A DNA stretch of 64,000 nt, taken from NCBI RefSeq assembly GCF_013410375.1, contig NZ_JACCFL010000001.1:3720001-3784000 (forward strand), given 5' to 3'. This DNA is from Leifsonia shinshuensis (lineage in GTDB: Bacteria > Actinomycetota > Actinomycetes > Actinomycetales > Microbacteriaceae). The position numbers were made by a program, and so were the translations under genes. The notes under the pieces were generated by a model, which was given only the letters and a program-made list of their open reading frames with translations, had not been told where the DNA came from and made no database searches. Shown here piece after piece: positions 34,729 through 42,861 of the stretch (within the stretch, counting starts at the first letter, position 1; every line of letters begins with the position of its first letter).

Positions 34729-34812
34729 TCACTGGCAGCTGTCGCACTGCAGCAGGTCCATCGGGTCGACCGGAACCGCATAGCCGCCGACGGTGTCGTT
34801 CTCGTAGTCCAT
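34729..34812 (-). CDS. 27-residue peptide gene with C-terminal CDSCQ motif
   Basis: ATG at 34812 encodes MDYENDTVGGYAVPVDPMD followed by LLQCDSCQ and a TGA stop. GGGGAGG at 34818-34824 is an excellent ribosome-binding site, five bases upstream. A near-consensus promoter lies about 50 bases upstream and a perfect hairpin follows, so the unit looks complete by itself. The peptide is acidic, lacks a hydrophobic signal sequence and ends in two cysteines separated by Asp-Ser. It could be a precursor of a modified peptide, a metal or redox peptide, a signal, or a leader peptide controlling hadA-hadB-murB. I do not recognise a named family. Confidence 0.72.
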   Translation of the reverse strand: MDYENDTVGGYAVPVDPMDLLQCDSCQ

Positions 34813-34862
34813 GATGGCCTCCCCTGAAGTCTTGTCATCCGCGCGTCTCGCGGTGTTTACCC

Positions 34863-34892
34863 ACTATATAACCCGAATGACACGATTGTCAT
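34863..34892 (-). promoter_or_regulatory. Promoter of the 27-codon gene
   Basis: On the minus strand ATGACA (34892-34887) and TATAGT (34868-34863) are spaced by 18 bases, each one mismatch from consensus. The surrounding sequence is clearly more AT-rich than the genome average. Initiation would be near 34856, giving a leader of about 45 bases. Confidence 0.7.
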
Positions 34893-34893
34893 T
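34876..34893. promoter_or_regulatory. Operator-like palindrome over the small-gene promoter
   Basis: AATGACA-CGAT-TGTCATT has perfect 7-base arms and covers the -35 element and part of the spacer of the small-gene promoter. A bound repressor would block it. The divergent ROK regulator is a candidate binder by position only. Confidence 0.6.
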
Positions 34894-34924
34894 CCACTAG
34901 ATGTAGTGTTTTGGGGATTTTTTC

Positions 34925-35008
34925 GGGACGTCGTCCCACACCCGCGACAATACGCGGAACCACCGACATTCCCCCCTCCGAACTGGGTACAGCGACACGG
35001 CGTGTCGC
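34925..35008. promoter_or_regulatory. Two further palindromes upstream of the ROK regulator
   Basis: GGGACG-T-CGTCCC (34925-34937) and GCGACAC-GGC-GTGTCGC (34992-35008) are perfect inverted repeats in the long divergent intergenic region. Their sequences differ from each other and from the palindrome at 34876, so they may serve different regulators or autoregulation of the ROK gene. Confidence 0.45.
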
Positions 35009-35095
35009 CCTCCGGTGAACTCGCAACGGGGCGTGCGCCACTTTCGTCGCACACGGATAGTAAAGTTCTAGCGATCAGGACCAGGGGTGGACGAC

Positions 35096-36316
35096 ATGGC
35101 ACGACGCGCAAGCGGAGCGGCGACGACGAGCACGCTCGCCCGCGTGAACCAGACCGCGATCATCGAGGCCCTCCGCGCCTCCGGTCCGCTCTCGCGGCAG
35201 CAGCTCGGAGCGATGACCGGCCTCAGCCCGGCCACGATCAACCGGCTCACCGCAGCGCTCGTCGAGGACGGGCTGGTCGTCACGGCGGGCCAGGAGCCTT
35301 CGCGCGGCGGGCGGCCCTCCGTGCTCCTCCGCTACGCGGGCAGCTCGCGCCTGGTCGCGGCGATCCAGCTGCGCTCCGACGTGGCGACGGGCATCCTCGT
35401 CGACTTCGACGGCACCATCGTCTTCCGGCGGAGCGTCGAGCTCGGGCCGCGTGCGTCCAAGGACTCTCCCGAGCAGCAGCGCAGGGACGACCAGCAGGCC
35501 CAGCTGGAGCGCGTGTTCGCGCTCTTCGACGAGCTGATCGCCAGAGCCGACGCGCTCGGCACGCCGTGCCTGGCCGCGGGGATCGCCGTCCCGGGGGTCG
35601 TCCAGCAGCCCGACGGCATCGTCGGCACGATGCCGGAGTTCGGCTGGACGGGGGTGCCGTTCGGCACCCTGCTCCGGCAGCGGACGGACCTCCCGATCGT
35701 GGTCGAGAACGACGCGAACGCCCTCGCGTTCGGCGAGCTGCGGGCGGGCGCGGGCAAAGGGCTCTCCGGGCTGGTCGCGATCTTCCTCGAGAACGGGCTC
35801 GGCGCCGGCGTCATCACAAACGGCGAGCTGTACCGCGGCGCGCGTGCCGAGGCCGGCGAGATCGGCTACCTGCTGATGGAACGGTCATCCCTGGAGCGCT
35901 CGTACGACGAGCACGGCGACCTCGAGGACCGGATCGGGTCGCTCGCGCTCACCCGCCGCGCCCGCGAGCTGGGCGTCGCACTCCCCGCGTCGGGCACCCT
36001 CGCCGCGCAGGACGTCTTCGAGCTCGCGCGCACCGGCGACCGCGACGCGCGGGAGATGGCGGACGAGATCCTCGACATGGTGGCCATCGCCGTCGCCGCG
36101 CTCGTCATCGTCCTCGACCCGGAGCTCGTCGTCTTCGGCAGCAGCTTCGCCGGTGAGCACGCGAATGTGATCCCGGAGATCGAGCAACGCCTCCGCGGCC
36201 GGATCATCCGGGTTCCGCGCGTCACCCCCGCCACCCACGGCGAGGACGGCGTGCTGCTCGGCATCGCCGAGCTGGCGGCGGCCGAAGTGAACGGCTTCGC
36301 GTACATCGACTTCTGA
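35096..36316 (+). CDS. ROK family transcriptional regulator
   Basis: A 406-residue repressor: N-terminal winged helix-turn-helix (about 15-75, LSRQQLGAMTGLSPATINRLT) plus ROK domain. ENDAN and FLENGLGAGVI mark the kinase-like fold. The zinc motif CxCGxxGCxE is absent; the same position reads GEIGYLLMERSSLERSYDEHG. I prefer ATG 35096, eight bases after AGGGG, over GTG 35087. A promoter for the sugar-uptake operon starts 8 bases after its stop, so it likely controls that operon through a sugar or sugar phosphate ligand. Confidence 0.92.
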   Translation: MARRASGAATTSTLARVNQTAIIEALRASGPLSRQQLGAMTGLSPATINRLTAALVEDGLVVTAGQEPSRGGRPSVLLRYAGSSRLVAAIQLRSDVATGILVDFDGTIVFRRSVELGPRASKDSPEQQRRDDQQAQLERVFALFDELIARADALGTPCLAAGIAVPGVVQQPDGIVGTMPEFGWTGVPFGTLLRQRTDLPIVVENDANALAFGELRAGAGKGLSGLVAIFLENGLGAGVITNGELYRGARAEAGEIGYLLMERSSLERSYDEHGDLEDRIGSLALTRRARELGVALPASGTLAAQDVFELARTGDRDAREMADEILDMVAIAVAALVIVLDPELVVFGSSFAGEHANVIPEIEQRLRGRIIRVPRVTPATHGEDGVLLGIAELAAAEVNGFAYIDF

Positions 36317-36323
36317 GCCGCTC

Positions 36324-36389
36324 TTGACACGGCGGCCGTCCTGCTTCTAGTGTCGACCCAACTTCTTCTCACTCCGATCGGAAAGAAGT
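36324..36389 (+). promoter_or_regulatory. Promoter and operator of the amino-sugar-type uptake operon
   Basis: TTGACA (36324-36329) and TAGTGT (36348-36353) are spaced by 18 bases. Immediately downstream lies a nested palindrome: outer arms ACTTCTT (36361-36367) and AAGAAGT (36383-36389) enclosing TCCGATCGGA (36373-36382). Its place just past the transcription start is typical for a repressor roadblock, presumably by the adjacent ROK protein. Confidence 0.7.
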
Positions 36390-36439
36390 ACCCACCGGTC
36401 GGAGAGAACTTCCTGGCAACGACGGCAGAGGAGCCACGC

Positions 36440-37375
36440 GTGATCGTTGGGATCGACATCGGCGGCACGAAGACGCATGTCCGCGCCGAGTCCGACGGCG
36501 CCACGCTCCTGGACCGGTCGGTGCCGACGGCCGAATGGCAGGCGGACGGAAAGCTCGACTCCCCCGCGAGCGTGCAGGGCCTGCTGGCGCTGTTCGGCGG
36601 ACTGCCCGGCAGCGCCGAGGCCGCCCTGGCCGTCGGCGCGCACGGGCTCGACAGCGAGGCCCAGACCCTGGCCTTCCAGTCGGCTCTCGCCGAGGCCCAC
36701 CGCGGACGCACCTGGACCGTCAACGACGTCGAGCTCCTCGGACCCGCCGCCGGCTTCGACGACGCGATCGCCGTGATCGCGGGCACCGGCTCGAAGGTCG
36801 TCGGACGCCTGGCCGACGGGACCCCGGTCACCGCGGGCGGCTACGGCTACATCCTCAACGACCCGGGCAGCGCACCGGCACTGGTCCGCGACGCCGTCCG
36901 CTCCCTGTTCGACGCCGTCGACGAGCGCGAGCAGCCCGACCAGCTCGCCGACGCGCTGTTCGCCCACTTCGGCGTCGACGACGTCGTCGGCCTGTCGAAC
37001 GCTCTCACCGTCCATCCCCGGATCACTCGCTGGGGAGCGGCCGCACCGCTCGTGTTCGCCGCCGCCGACGCCGGGAGCCGGCGCGCGGCACGCGTCATCG
37101 ACGACGCGGCGGACGAGCTGGCCCGCAGCGTGCAGCTCGTCCACCGGCACGGAGCCGTCGGCCGGCACGTGGTCTGCGCGGGCGGAGTCATCACCAACCA
37201 GCCGCGCCTGTTCCAGGCGTTCCACGAGCGCCTGCGCACCCGCGGCCTCGGGCACGTCGTGCACCTGCTGACCGCGGCTCCGGTCGAAGGCGCCCTGGCG
37301 ATGGCCAGGCGACTCTCGGCCCAGCCGGGCGCGGTCCCGTTCGCACCATCAACACCATCACGGAGGAAGTCATGA
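36440..37375 (+). CDS. BadF/BcrA-type ATPase, likely N-acetylglucosamine kinase
   Basis: A 311-residue sugar kinase of the BadF/BadG/BcrA/BcrD superfamily. The phosphate 1 loop VGIDIGGTKT is at the N-terminus, and VIAGTGSKVVG provides phosphate 2. The GTG at 36440 is chosen because AGAGGAG precedes it by six bases; the longer frame would cover the operator. It overlaps the solute-binding protein gene by four bases. Members of this family phosphorylate GlcNAc and related amino sugars, which fits the SIS-domain protein later in the operon. Confidence 0.85.
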   Translation: MIVGIDIGGTKTHVRAESDGATLLDRSVPTAEWQADGKLDSPASVQGLLALFGGLPGSAEAALAVGAHGLDSEAQTLAFQSALAEAHRGRTWTVNDVELLGPAAGFDDAIAVIAGTGSKVVGRLADGTPVTAGGYGYILNDPGSAPALVRDAVRSLFDAVDEREQPDQLADALFAHFGVDDVVGLSNALTVHPRITRWGAAAPLVFAAADAGSRRAARVIDDAADELARSVQLVHRHGAVGRHVVCAGGVITNQPRLFQAFHERLRTRGLGHVVHLLTAAPVEGALAMARRLSAQPGAVPFAPSTPSRRKS

Positions 37376-38673
37376 GAATCACACCCCCTCGGCGACGCCG
37401 CGCGCTCGCCGGCGTCGGGCTCGCGGCGGTGGCCGCGCTCGCCCTCACCGCCTGCAGCGTGACGGGAGCCGGTTCCGGCGGCGGCGGCCAAGGCGACGGC
37501 ACCGGCACGATCAACGCCCTGTTCATGAAGCAGGCCGGCTACTCGGAGTCGGACATCGGCGCGATGATCAAGGACTTCGAGGCGAAGAACCCGAAGATCA
37601 CGGTCAAGCCGACGTTCGTCGCGTACGAGGCGCTGCACGACAAGATCGTCACGTCGGCGCCCGCCGGCACCTACGACGTCGTGCACCTGGACGTGATCTG
37701 GCCGGCCGAGTTCGCCTCCAAGGGCATCATCACCGACGTGACCAAGAACTTCCCGTCGAGCTGGAAGTCCGACATGCTCGGCGGCGCGCTCAGCAGCGCG
37801 GAGTACAAGGGCAAGTACTACGGCGTGCCGTGGGGACCCTCCACCAAGCTGTTCTTCTACAACAAGGACATGCTCGCCAAGGTCGGCGCCGGTCCTGACG
37901 ACGTGAAGACGTGGGACGGCGTGCTCGCCGTCGCGAAGAAGCTCAAGGACGCCGGGATCGTGCAGTACCCGATCTCCTGGAGCTGGTCGCAGGCCGAAGC
38001 GCTCGTCTGCGACTACGCCGAGCTGCTCGGCGCCTTCGGCGGCCAGTTCACCGACTCCAGCGGCAAGCTCGCCATCAACAAGGGCGCGGGCGTGCAAGCG
38101 CTGGAGTTCATGAAGAAGTCGCTCGACGAGGGCCTCACCGACCCCGCCTCGACGACCTTCCTGGAGGACGACACCGACAAGTCGATGGCGGCGGGCAAGA
38201 CGGCGATGGAGCTGAACTGGGAGTCCACCTTCCGCGACCAGAACGACCCGTCGATCTCGAAGGTGGTCGGTCAGGTCGCCGTCACCGTGCCGCCGGCCGG
38301 TCCCGGCGGGGACAACCCCGGCGTGAACGGCTCGATGGCCCTCGCGATCGGCTCGAAGTCGACGCACCAGGCGGCCGCGTGGAAGTTCATCGAGTACATG
38401 ACGAGCGAGGCCGTGCAGGACAAGTACGTCACCAGCTCCATGACGAACTGGAAGGCCAGCTACGACAAGCCGGACATCACCAAGACGAACCCCGAGGTGT
38501 TCGCCGCGGCCGGCAAGGCGTACGACTCGATGATCCTGCGCCCGCCGGTGGCGAACTACAACACGGTCTCGCAGGCCCTCCAGGTCGAGCTGCAGAACGC
38601 GCTGCTCGGTAAGAAGAACCCGCAGCAGGCCCTCGACGACGCGGTCGCGGCCGCCAACGCGAGCCTGAAGTGA
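37372..38673 (+). CDS. ABC transporter sugar-binding lipoprotein
   Basis: A 433-residue family 1 extracellular solute-binding protein. The signal sequence ends in a lipobox (LTAC) with lipidated Cys28, followed by a Gly-rich linker. Aromatic residues along the mature part (VPWGPSTKLFFYNKD, ISWSWSQAEA) are typical of oligosaccharide binding. ATG start with GGAGGAAGT. It overlaps kinase and permease genes at both ends. Substrate is likely an amino sugar or chitooligosaccharide, judging by kinase and SIS partners. Confidence 0.95.
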   Translation: MRITPPRRRRALAGVGLAAVAALALTACSVTGAGSGGGGQGDGTGTINALFMKQAGYSESDIGAMIKDFEAKNPKITVKPTFVAYEALHDKIVTSAPAGTYDVVHLDVIWPAEFASKGIITDVTKNFPSSWKSDMLGGALSSAEYKGKYYGVPWGPSTKLFFYNKDMLAKVGAGPDDVKTWDGVLAVAKKLKDAGIVQYPISWSWSQAEALVCDYAELLGAFGGQFTDSSGKLAINKGAGVQALEFMKKSLDEGLTDPASTTFLEDDTDKSMAAGKTAMELNWESTFRDQNDPSISKVVGQVAVTVPPAGPGGDNPGVNGSMALAIGSKSTHQAAAWKFIEYMTSEAVQDKYVTSSMTNWKASYDKPDITKTNPEVFAAAGKAYDSMILRPPVANYNTVSQALQVELQNALLGKKNPQQALDDAVAAANASLK

Positions 38674-39626
38674 CGGGCGTGTCGGTCGCCGGAGTCGAGA
38701 CGGAACGGCGCTCCCCCGCACGGGAGCGCCGCACCCGGCGCAGGCGCGACAACCAGGGCCGGCTGGCGTTCTGGCTGCTCCTGCCCGCCGCGATCGCCGT
38801 CTTCGGGGTCATCGTCTACCCGATCCTGCGCACGCTGCTGATCTCGTTCTTCGAGGTGAACTCGGCGCTGGCGACCGACACCCCGTTCGTCGGGCTGCAG
38901 AACTACATCGGCGTCCTCAGCTCGTCCGGGTTCTGGGCGGCGATGGGACGCACGCTCTACTTCACCATCGTCTCGACGGCGCTCGAGCTGGTCTTCGGGC
39001 TGATCGTCGCCGGCCTGCTGAACGCCAAGCTGCGCGCCCGCTGGCTGTTCCGCGCCATCGTCATCATCCCGTGGGCGATCCCGACGATCGTCAACGCGGC
39101 GATGTGGAAGGGCATCTTCAACGCGCAGTACGGAGCGCTGAACGCGGCGCTCACCCAGCTCGGGATCATCGACCAGTACCAGGCGTGGCTCGGCGACCCG
39201 ACCACCGCCTTGAACATGGTCATCATCGCCGACGTCTGGAAGACGACACCGCTGGTCGCGTTCTTCCTGCTCGCCGGGCTGACGTCCATCCCCTCCGAGC
39301 TCTACGAGGCGGCGAAGGTCGACCGGGCGAGTTGGCCGCGGATCTTCCGCTCGATCGTCCTCCCGATGCTCGTGCCCTCCATCTCGGTGGTGCTGGTGCT
39401 GCGCACGGTGGAGGCGTTCAAGGTCTTCGACATCATCTACACGATGACGCGCGGCGGCCCGGTCAACGGCACCCAGACGGTCGCGTACTACGCCTACACG
39501 ACGGCCTTCTCCGACCAGAACTTCGGGGTGGGAGCCGCACTGTCGTACATCATCGTGCTCGTCATCCTGGCCCTGACCTTCTTCTACCTGCGCCTGCTGC
39601 GCCGATCCGAGATGAGCCTGCTGTGA
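38670..39626 (+). CDS. Sugar ABC transporter permease (MalF type)
   Basis: A 318-residue permease with six predicted helices after a basic cytoplasmic N-terminus. The ATPase-contact EAA loop reads EAAKVDRASWPRIFRSIVLP. Start is GTG overlapping the previous stop (GTGA). It pairs with the next permease. No ATP-binding subunit is encoded here, so a shared MsiK-like ATPase elsewhere is expected, as in many actinobacteria. Confidence 0.95.
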   Translation: MTGVSVAGVETERRSPARERRTRRRRDNQGRLAFWLLLPAAIAVFGVIVYPILRTLLISFFEVNSALATDTPFVGLQNYIGVLSSSGFWAAMGRTLYFTIVSTALELVFGLIVAGLLNAKLRARWLFRAIVIIPWAIPTIVNAAMWKGIFNAQYGALNAALTQLGIIDQYQAWLGDPTTALNMVIIADVWKTTPLVAFFLLAGLTSIPSELYEAAKVDRASWPRIFRSIVLPMLVPSISVVLVLRTVEAFKVFDIIYTMTRGGPVNGTQTVAYYAYTTAFSDQNFGVGAALSYIIVLVILALTFFYLRLLRRSEMSLL

Positions 39627-40471
39627 GACACGCCAAACGCAACTCGATCCTCCTGCACCTCGCGGCGCTGGTCGTCGCGCTCGCGGTCCTCCTGCCGTTC
39701 GGCTGGATGGTGCTCGCCAGCGTGACGCCGCAGCGCGTGCTCATCTCGACGCCGCTGCAGTGGATCCCGGACACGCTGGACTGGAGCCGCTACGAGCTGA
39801 TCTTCCGCGGCGGAGCCGACAGCGTCGGCGCCACCTTCCGTGCCGCCCTCGCCAACACGACGATCGTGGCGGTCGGGACCGTCGGCATCTCGATGATCGT
39901 GGGCATCCTCGGCGCCTACGCCTTCGCCCGGCTGCGGTTCCGGTTCCGGCAGGCCGTGCTGATCCTGTTCCTCGCGACGTACATGCTGCCGCAGATCGCC
40001 CTGCTGATCCCGCTCTATCTCATCCTCAACTCGCTGGGGCTGCTCGACACCGTCACGGGGCTGATCATCGTCGACTGCTCGCTGGTCGTCCCGTTCGTGC
40101 TCTGGATCCTCAGCAACTACTTCCTCACCATCCCCGAGGAGCTGGAGGAGGCCGCCCGCATCGACGGCACCACCCGGCTCGGCGCGCTGTTCCGGGTGAT
40201 CCTGCCCGCCGCCCGGCCCGGGATCTTCGCCGCGCTGATGTTCGCGTTCCTGCTGGCGTGGGACGAGTTCATGTACGCCCTCATCTTCACGTCGTCGAAC
40301 GCCGCGAAGACGCTGCCGGTCGCGATCAGCGAGTTCGCCGGCCGCTACACCACCGACTTCGGGCTCGTCGCCGCCGGCGGCATCCTCGCCGCCCTGCCGC
40401 CGATCATCGTGGCGATGGTCTTCCAGCGCTACGTCGTCAGCGGCATGGCCGCCGGCGCCGTCAAGGGCTGA
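39623..40471 (+). CDS. Sugar ABC transporter permease (MalG type)
   Basis: A 282-residue permease with six helices and the EAA loop EEAARIDGTTRLGALFRVILP. The GTG start overlaps the preceding stop by four bases. It ends with the family-typical QRYVVSGMAAGAVKG. Together with the MalF-type gene it forms the membrane channel of the importer. Confidence 0.95.
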   Translation: MRHAKRNSILLHLAALVVALAVLLPFGWMVLASVTPQRVLISTPLQWIPDTLDWSRYELIFRGGADSVGATFRAALANTTIVAVGTVGISMIVGILGAYAFARLRFRFRQAVLILFLATYMLPQIALLIPLYLILNSLGLLDTVTGLIIVDCSLVVPFVLWILSNYFLTIPEELEEAARIDGTTRLGALFRVILPAARPGIFAALMFAFLLAWDEFMYALIFTSSNAAKTLPVAISEFAGRYTTDFGLVAAGGILAALPPIIVAMVFQRYVVSGMAAGAVKG

Positions 40472-40516
40472 CGCCCTCCCGAACCCGCACGACCCACCTC
40501 TTCGAGAAAGACGACT

Positions 40517-41554
40517 ATGGAACCGACCGCATCCTTCATCGACGCCATGAACGCCCAGCCCGCCAACCTCGAGCTCGCCCTGGCGACCGTCGCACGCGCT
40601 CTCGACGCGGCAGCGCTCCCGCGCTGGGGCCGGGACGAGAGCGTGGCCTTCGTCGCGATGGGAGCCTCGCTCAACTCGGCGCAGGTGCCGCTCGCCGCGC
40701 TCGCGCAGCGCGGCCGGCCGGCTGTCGCGGTGATCGCCTCCGACGTGGCGGACGGCCTCGCGGCGGTGCGTGCCGATCACTCGATCATCGTCTCGGAGTC
40801 CGGCAGGAGCCCGGAGCCGCTCGCCGCCGCCGGCGCGCTGCCGCCCGGTTCGCGGATCGGCATCACCAACTTCCCGGATCAGCCCATCCGGGAGGCGACG
40901 GACGTCGTGCTCGGTCTCGGCGGCTTCCCCGACTCCCCGGTCTACACGAGCGGCTACACCGCCACGATCCTCGCCTACGCGCTGCTGCTGGACCGGGTCG
41001 GGGCGCTCGACTCGGGAGAGGAGGCCGCGCGGCTCCCGGAGCGGGTCGCGGAGGCCCTCCGCGGGTACGCGCCGATCGCGGAGGCCGCGGGCGGGATCCT
41101 GGCCGGGGCCGCGAGCATCGACGTCGTCGGCCGCGGCGCCTCGCTGGCGTCCGCGGCGGAGCTCTCGCTCATGGTGCGCGAGGGGCTCCGCACGCCCAGC
41201 AGCGCGTTCGAGACCTATCAGTACCTGCACGGCCCGATGGAGGTCCTCTCGGCCGACGACGTCCTCGTGCTGTTCGGCGACGGCCGCGAGACCACGATCC
41301 CCTCCTCGGTGCTCGACGCCGGGGTCCGGGTCGTGCTCGTCACGAGCGCCGAGGCCGCGGAGCTCCCGGCGTCGGGGCACCCCGGCCTCACCGTCATCAC
41401 CGTCCCGTCCGGGCTCGGCCTCTTCGAGCGGGCGGTGGTCGAGACGGTCATCGGCCAGCTCCTGATCGCCGCCGCCGTGCAGCACAAGCCGTTCCCCCTC
41501 GAGAAGTTCCTGTACCACCAGGACGACACGAAGCTCCCCGTCCGCGCGGGGTAG
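40517..41554 (+). CDS. SIS domain protein (sugar isomerase / amino-sugar deaminase type)
   Basis: A 345-residue protein with two tandem SIS domains: the first about 38-165 (VAFVAMGASLNSAQ, ISES-like VSESGRSPE), the second about 185-320 (IDVVGRGASLASAAELSLMVREGL). This matches GlmS isomerase-like and AgaS-type proteins acting on amino-sugar phosphates. The ATG follows GAGAAAGACG, 45 bases after the permease. It probably deaminates or isomerises the phosphorylated amino sugar made by the operon's kinase. Confidence 0.87.
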   Translation: MEPTASFIDAMNAQPANLELALATVARALDAAALPRWGRDESVAFVAMGASLNSAQVPLAALAQRGRPAVAVIASDVADGLAAVRADHSIIVSESGRSPEPLAAAGALPPGSRIGITNFPDQPIREATDVVLGLGGFPDSPVYTSGYTATILAYALLLDRVGALDSGEEAARLPERVAEALRGYAPIAEAAGGILAGAASIDVVGRGASLASAAELSLMVREGLRTPSSAFETYQYLHGPMEVLSADDVLVLFGDGRETTIPSSVLDAGVRVVLVTSAEAAELPASGHPGLTVITVPSGLGLFERAVVETVIGQLLIAAAVQHKPFPLEKFLYHQDDTKLPVRAG

Positions 41555-41567
41555 CTCATGCATATAT

Positions 41568-41593
41568 GAAATCGGCTTTCGCCTGTGTACGAT
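41568..41593 (+). promoter_or_regulatory. Probable leaderless promoter and GAAA/TTTC inverted repeat
   Basis: TACGAT (41588-41593) is followed after seven bases by the ATG at 41601, so transcription would begin at or next to the start codon; there is no ribosome-binding site. GAAA-TCGGC-TTTC (41568-41580) lies just upstream and is the size of IclR-type sites. The IclR regulator is the next gene after the hydrolase-like gene. Confidence 0.5.
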
Positions 41594-41600
41594 ACTGCAC

Positions 41601-42785
41601 ATGGACACCGACGATCACGCCGAGCAGGGACGCGCGCGCGTCGCCTGGATCCGCTCCCGGATGAGCCTCCTGGCCGCCGCCCGCGATGAGCTCGCCGGGA
41701 CGCGGCCGTTCGCCGGCCATCGGATCGGCATGTCCCTGCACGTCGAGCCGAAGACGGCGGTCCTGCTGGAGACGCTCGCCGCCGGCGGCGCCGAGATCGT
41801 CGGGACGGGCAACTTCGGCTCCACTCAGAACGACGTCGTGGCGTACCTCAACACGCTCCCCGGGGTGACCATCCACGGCGCACGCGAGGACACCGCCGAG
41901 CAGCACGCGGGCAACATCGCGAAGGTGCTCGACGCCGGGCCGGACATGATCCTCGACAACGGCGCCGACCTGGCGGCCGGCCTCGTCGAACGCGGGTCAG
42001 CGCACACGATCCTCGGCGGGACCGAGGAGACGACGAGCGGCGGCGACCGCCTGCGCAGCGAGCTGGCCGGGAGCATCCCCTTCCCGGTGATCGTCATCAA
42101 CGACAGCCTGCTCAAGGCCATCGGCGAGAACAAGCACGCCGTCGGACAGTCGGCCGTCGAGAGCTTCATGCGCATCACCAACGTGATGGTCCCCGGCCGG
42201 CGCTTCGTGGTGTTCGGCTACGGCTGGTGCGGCCGGGGCGTCGCGCAGTATCTCCGCGCGCTCGGCGGCAAGGTGGCCGTCGTCGACACCGACGAGCTGA
42301 AGGCGTTCGAGGCCGCGCTCGACGGCTTCCGCGTCGGCACCCCGCAGGACTTCGCGGCCTGGGGCGACGTCTTCATCACCGCGACCGGCCGGCCGGACGT
42401 CCTCGGCTACGACATCGTGGAGAACATGCACGACGGCGCGATCCTCGCCAACATCGGCCACTTCCCGTGGGAGATCGACGTCGCCGCCCTCCGGGCCAGG
42501 CAGACCGGCAGCACGGAGATCGTCGACGCGGTCGAGCGGATCGACCTCCCGAACGGCAACCACGTGATCCTCATCGCGAACGGCCGGATGTTCAACCTCG
42601 CCGGACGCGAGCCGAAGGGGAACTCGATCGAGTCGATGGACCTCGGCTTCCTGCTGCAGACCTTCTCGCTGGAGCGGGTGGCGACGCAGGCCGCCACGCT
42701 GCCGCCCGGCGCCCAGCCGGTACCGGACGACATCGACCGGACGATCGCCCGCCGCATGCTGGCGAACCTCCACGCAGCTTCGTAA
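41601..42785 (+). CDS. Divergent adenosylhomocysteinase-like protein
   Basis: A 394-residue NAD-dependent SAH hydrolase homologue. Counterparts of human catalytic residues are His47 (LHVEPKTAV), Asp119 (LDNGADL), Glu142/143 (EETTSGG), Lys172 and Asn177, plus His287 (NIGHFPWEID). The NAD loop is GYGWCGRG (206-213). Human Asp190 is replaced by Glu176, and His353 by Asn341 (GNSIESMD instead of a GHP-type loop). The C-terminal KPDxYRY NAD-clamp is missing, as in short archaeal forms. It lies among sugar genes with an IclR regulator rather than methionine genes, so substrate may differ from SAH. Confidence 0.85.
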   Translation: MDTDDHAEQGRARVAWIRSRMSLLAAARDELAGTRPFAGHRIGMSLHVEPKTAVLLETLAAGGAEIVGTGNFGSTQNDVVAYLNTLPGVTIHGAREDTAEQHAGNIAKVLDAGPDMILDNGADLAAGLVERGSAHTILGGTEETTSGGDRLRSELAGSIPFPVIVINDSLLKAIGENKHAVGQSAVESFMRITNVMVPGRRFVVFGYGWCGRGVAQYLRALGGKVAVVDTDELKAFEAALDGFRVGTPQDFAAWGDVFITATGRPDVLGYDIVENMHDGAILANIGHFPWEIDVAALRARQTGSTEIVDAVERIDLPNGNHVILIANGRMFNLAGREPKGNSIESMDLGFLLQTFSLERVATQAATLPPGAQPVPDDIDRTIARRMLANLHAAS

Positions 42786-42786
42786 G

Positions 42787-42845
42787 CAGCCCGTCAGCAT
42801 GACCAGCCCGTCAGCATGACCAGCCCGTCAGCATGACCAGCCCAT
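42787..42845. repeat. 17-base tandem repeat, three and a half copies
   Basis: CAGCCCGTCAGCATGAC repeats perfectly at 42787-42803, 42804-42820 and 42821-42837, followed by a partial copy (42838-42845). The array fills the gap between the hydrolase-like gene and the IclR start at 42862. Each copy contains ATG. Confidence 0.95.
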
Positions 42846-42861
42846 AGGGGAAGGGGACCGG

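Noticed and set aside
34656..34838. 60-codon minus-strand frame over the small-peptide region
   Set aside because: It starts without a suitable ribosome-binding site, runs through the terminator hairpin and has shadow-like composition; the 27-codon frame fits the signals better.
42787..42845. Possible CRISPR-like repeats
   Set aside because: Copies are directly adjacent without spacers, so this is a minisatellite.
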